This document shows positions 14,874 to 15,810 of a stretch of DNA of 15,810 bases, piece by piece. Location: the NCBI GenBank assembly GCA_024684155.1, contig JAIKXK010000256.1, positions 1 through 15,810 on the forward strand. Reading direction: 5' to 3'. The translations under genes and the position numbers were made by a program. Numbering within the stretch: the first letter of the stretch is position 1; every line of letters begins with the position of its first letter. The notes beneath the pieces are model-generated. The model was not told the DNA's origin. It ran no database searches and saw only the letters and a list, made by a program, of their open reading frames with translations. The stretch is from Lachnospiraceae bacterium. Lineage in GTDB: Bacteria; Bacillota; Clostridia; Lachnospirales; Lachnospiraceae.

Positions 14874-15810
14874 TTATAGTTTTTGTTCCATTTCTTCCAT
14901 TAACTCTTTTGCCAAATCCTCATCCAGATTCTTTACTGCAGCATTTAGTTTTCCAACTAATCCATCTATTTCTTCTCCAAAGCAATAGCTTTTCATTTTA
15001 TCCATAATACCATCTGCAGTATCTACATCTAACTCTTCCATAGCCGGTGTTAATAATTCAAACATGGTAAGAAGAAGTTCTTTATCTCCCCTTTCTTTTT
15101 CCTCTGTATCCTCCTTGGCACTCAGTCCAAAGACTCCGGATAATTTTTGTTTATAGGATCTCCACTCTTCTATAAAGGCAGTATGCATGGCAAAAATTCG
15201 TTTTAAATTTCCATCCTTAGCTGCAAATTCAAGAAGCTTTGCTGTACCTGCTAAAGGCACAATGCCAATGGTTGCTGCTGCTGATTTCATACCATGAACC
15301 TGAATCCGATAAGCATCCAGCGGACGATCTTCTCCTTCTGTTTTTTCTGTCCCTTCTTCTTCTATCGACTTAGGCAGTGCCTTATAAAATTCCTCTAAAC
15401 TATCTGCCTGTAAATCTAAAATCTCATAGAAAGAAAGGACTCCTTCTCGAAGCATTTCTCTCTCTGGCAGATGAGTCCAGGCCCAGTTCCAGTCCAAGCC
15501 GTCCACATCTGGTAAATCTTCTGGCGGTCCACTAACGGTAGGTTCTGTACCACGAAGTTCCTGTCGTTCCACTTCTGTTAAAATATGAATCATTTCTTCA
15601 GGGATGGCTTCCCGAAGGGCTCCATTTAATTTATCTGCTGCCACTGGTTTGGACAAAAATCCATCAAAGCCCATGGCCATATATTCATCCTTTGCCCCTG
15701 TTACCGCATTAGCTGTTAATACATAAATAGGAACTCCATCACAGCACTCCATCTTTCGCATACGTTTCATGGTCTCCACGCCATCCATTTCCGGCATCAT
15801 ATGATCCATA
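14874..15810 (-). CDS. hybrid histidine kinase, C-terminal part (receiver + HPt), partial
   Basis: Only the last 311 or so residues are in the window; the gene continues beyond the right edge, so the ATG-like codon at the edge is internal. The visible part starts inside a receiver domain at its phospho-acceptor (MDHMMPEMDGVETM), with Thr in YVLTANAV and Lys in FLSKPV (residues 32 and 54 of the visible part). A linker leads to an HPt domain whose phospho-histidine is His172 in QVHGMKSAAATIG. A further 70-residue helical, acidic domain (about 241-311; LDVDTADGIMDKMKSYCFGE) closes the protein; I have seen similar tails on clostridial hybrid kinases but know no named function. Such receiver-HPt ends belong to multi-domain sensor kinases, so the sensor and kinase core should lie just outside. 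It starts or continues the operon with the response regulator (12-base gap) and the HD-GYP protein. No promoter is seen inside it. Confidence 0.9.
   Translation of the reverse strand, partial: MDHMMPEMDGVETMKRMRKMECCDGVPIYVLTANAVTGAKDEYMAMGFDGFLSKPVAADKLNGALREAIPEEMIHILTEVERQELRGTEPTVSGPPEDLPDVDGLDWNWAWTHLPEREMLREGVLSFYEILDLQADSLEEFYKALPKSIEEEGTEKTEGEDRPLDAYRIQVHGMKSAAATIGIVPLAGTAKLLEFAAKDGNLKRIFAMHTAFIEEWRSYKQKLSGVFGLSAKEDTEEKERGDKELLLTMFELLTPAMEELDVDTADGIMDKMKSYCFGEEIDGLVGKLNAAVKNLDEDLAKELMEEMEQKL

Noticed and set aside
15808..15810. Start codon of the gene at the right edge
   Set aside because: The edge codon is the Met just before the receiver phospho-acceptor Asp (MDHMMP), in the middle of a domain. 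The gene is cut by the window.
1..15810. CRISPR arrays, insertion sequences, tRNA or rRNA genes, attachment sites
   Set aside because: No regularly spaced direct repeats, no transposase or integrase motifs, and no cloverleaf or rRNA sequence were seen on either strand.

Overview
The window is AT-rich Clostridia-type DNA, most likely from a motile anaerobe of the family Lachnospiraceae. The evidence is the clostridial form of AlaS (short motif-2 loop, Cys-rich insert), a chemoreceptor with acidic tail, a GPH sugar symporter, strong AGGAGG-type ribosome binding sites, TTG starts and classic sigma-A promoters. The genus cannot be fixed from sequence reading alone. Ten protein genes are visible, nine on the minus strand and one on the plus strand. 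No RNA gene, insertion sequence, phage gene or CRISPR array was seen, and no gene-free stretch exceeds 300 bases.

Right to left, as the minus-strand genes are transcribed: (1) 15810-11963 is a signalling operon. It holds the C-terminal part of a hybrid histidine kinase (receiver, then HPt), a response regulator with a degenerate N-terminal receiver and an intact C-terminal one, and a membrane HD-GYP protein expected to degrade cyclic di-GMP. The order suggests a His-Asp phosphorelay that ends in control of cyclic di-GMP. A strong bidirectional terminator at 11894-11944 closes it. (2) 11864-8886 holds two divergent genes: a GPH-family (MelB-like) symporter on the plus strand and a cytoplasmic type-B carboxylesterase on the minus strand. 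The 186-base region between them has a promoter for each gene and a 12-base inverted repeat whose right arm sits inside the transporter promoter. Uptake of an esterified (for example acylated) sugar followed by de-esterification is a reasonable inference. (3) 8837-2300 is a candidate four-gene operon: a 52-residue single-span membrane protein, alaS, a MATE exporter, and a 711-residue cytoplasmic protein with an N-terminal cNMP-binding-like fold and a large unrecognised remainder. It starts at a near-ideal promoter, and a hairpin with a U-tract lies between the small gene and alaS. (4) 2264-1 holds a chemoreceptor with its own promoter, followed five bases later by an HD-domain phosphohydrolase that runs off the left edge.

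The parts most worth a second look are the HD-GYP protein with its ECF-S-like membrane domain and its pseudo-receiver partner, the uncharacterised 711-residue protein co-transcribed with alaS and a MATE exporter, the small membrane protein plus hairpin ahead of alaS, and the paired operator-like sites in the transporter/esterase divergent promoter. Nothing here is a clear-cut novel defence or mobile system.
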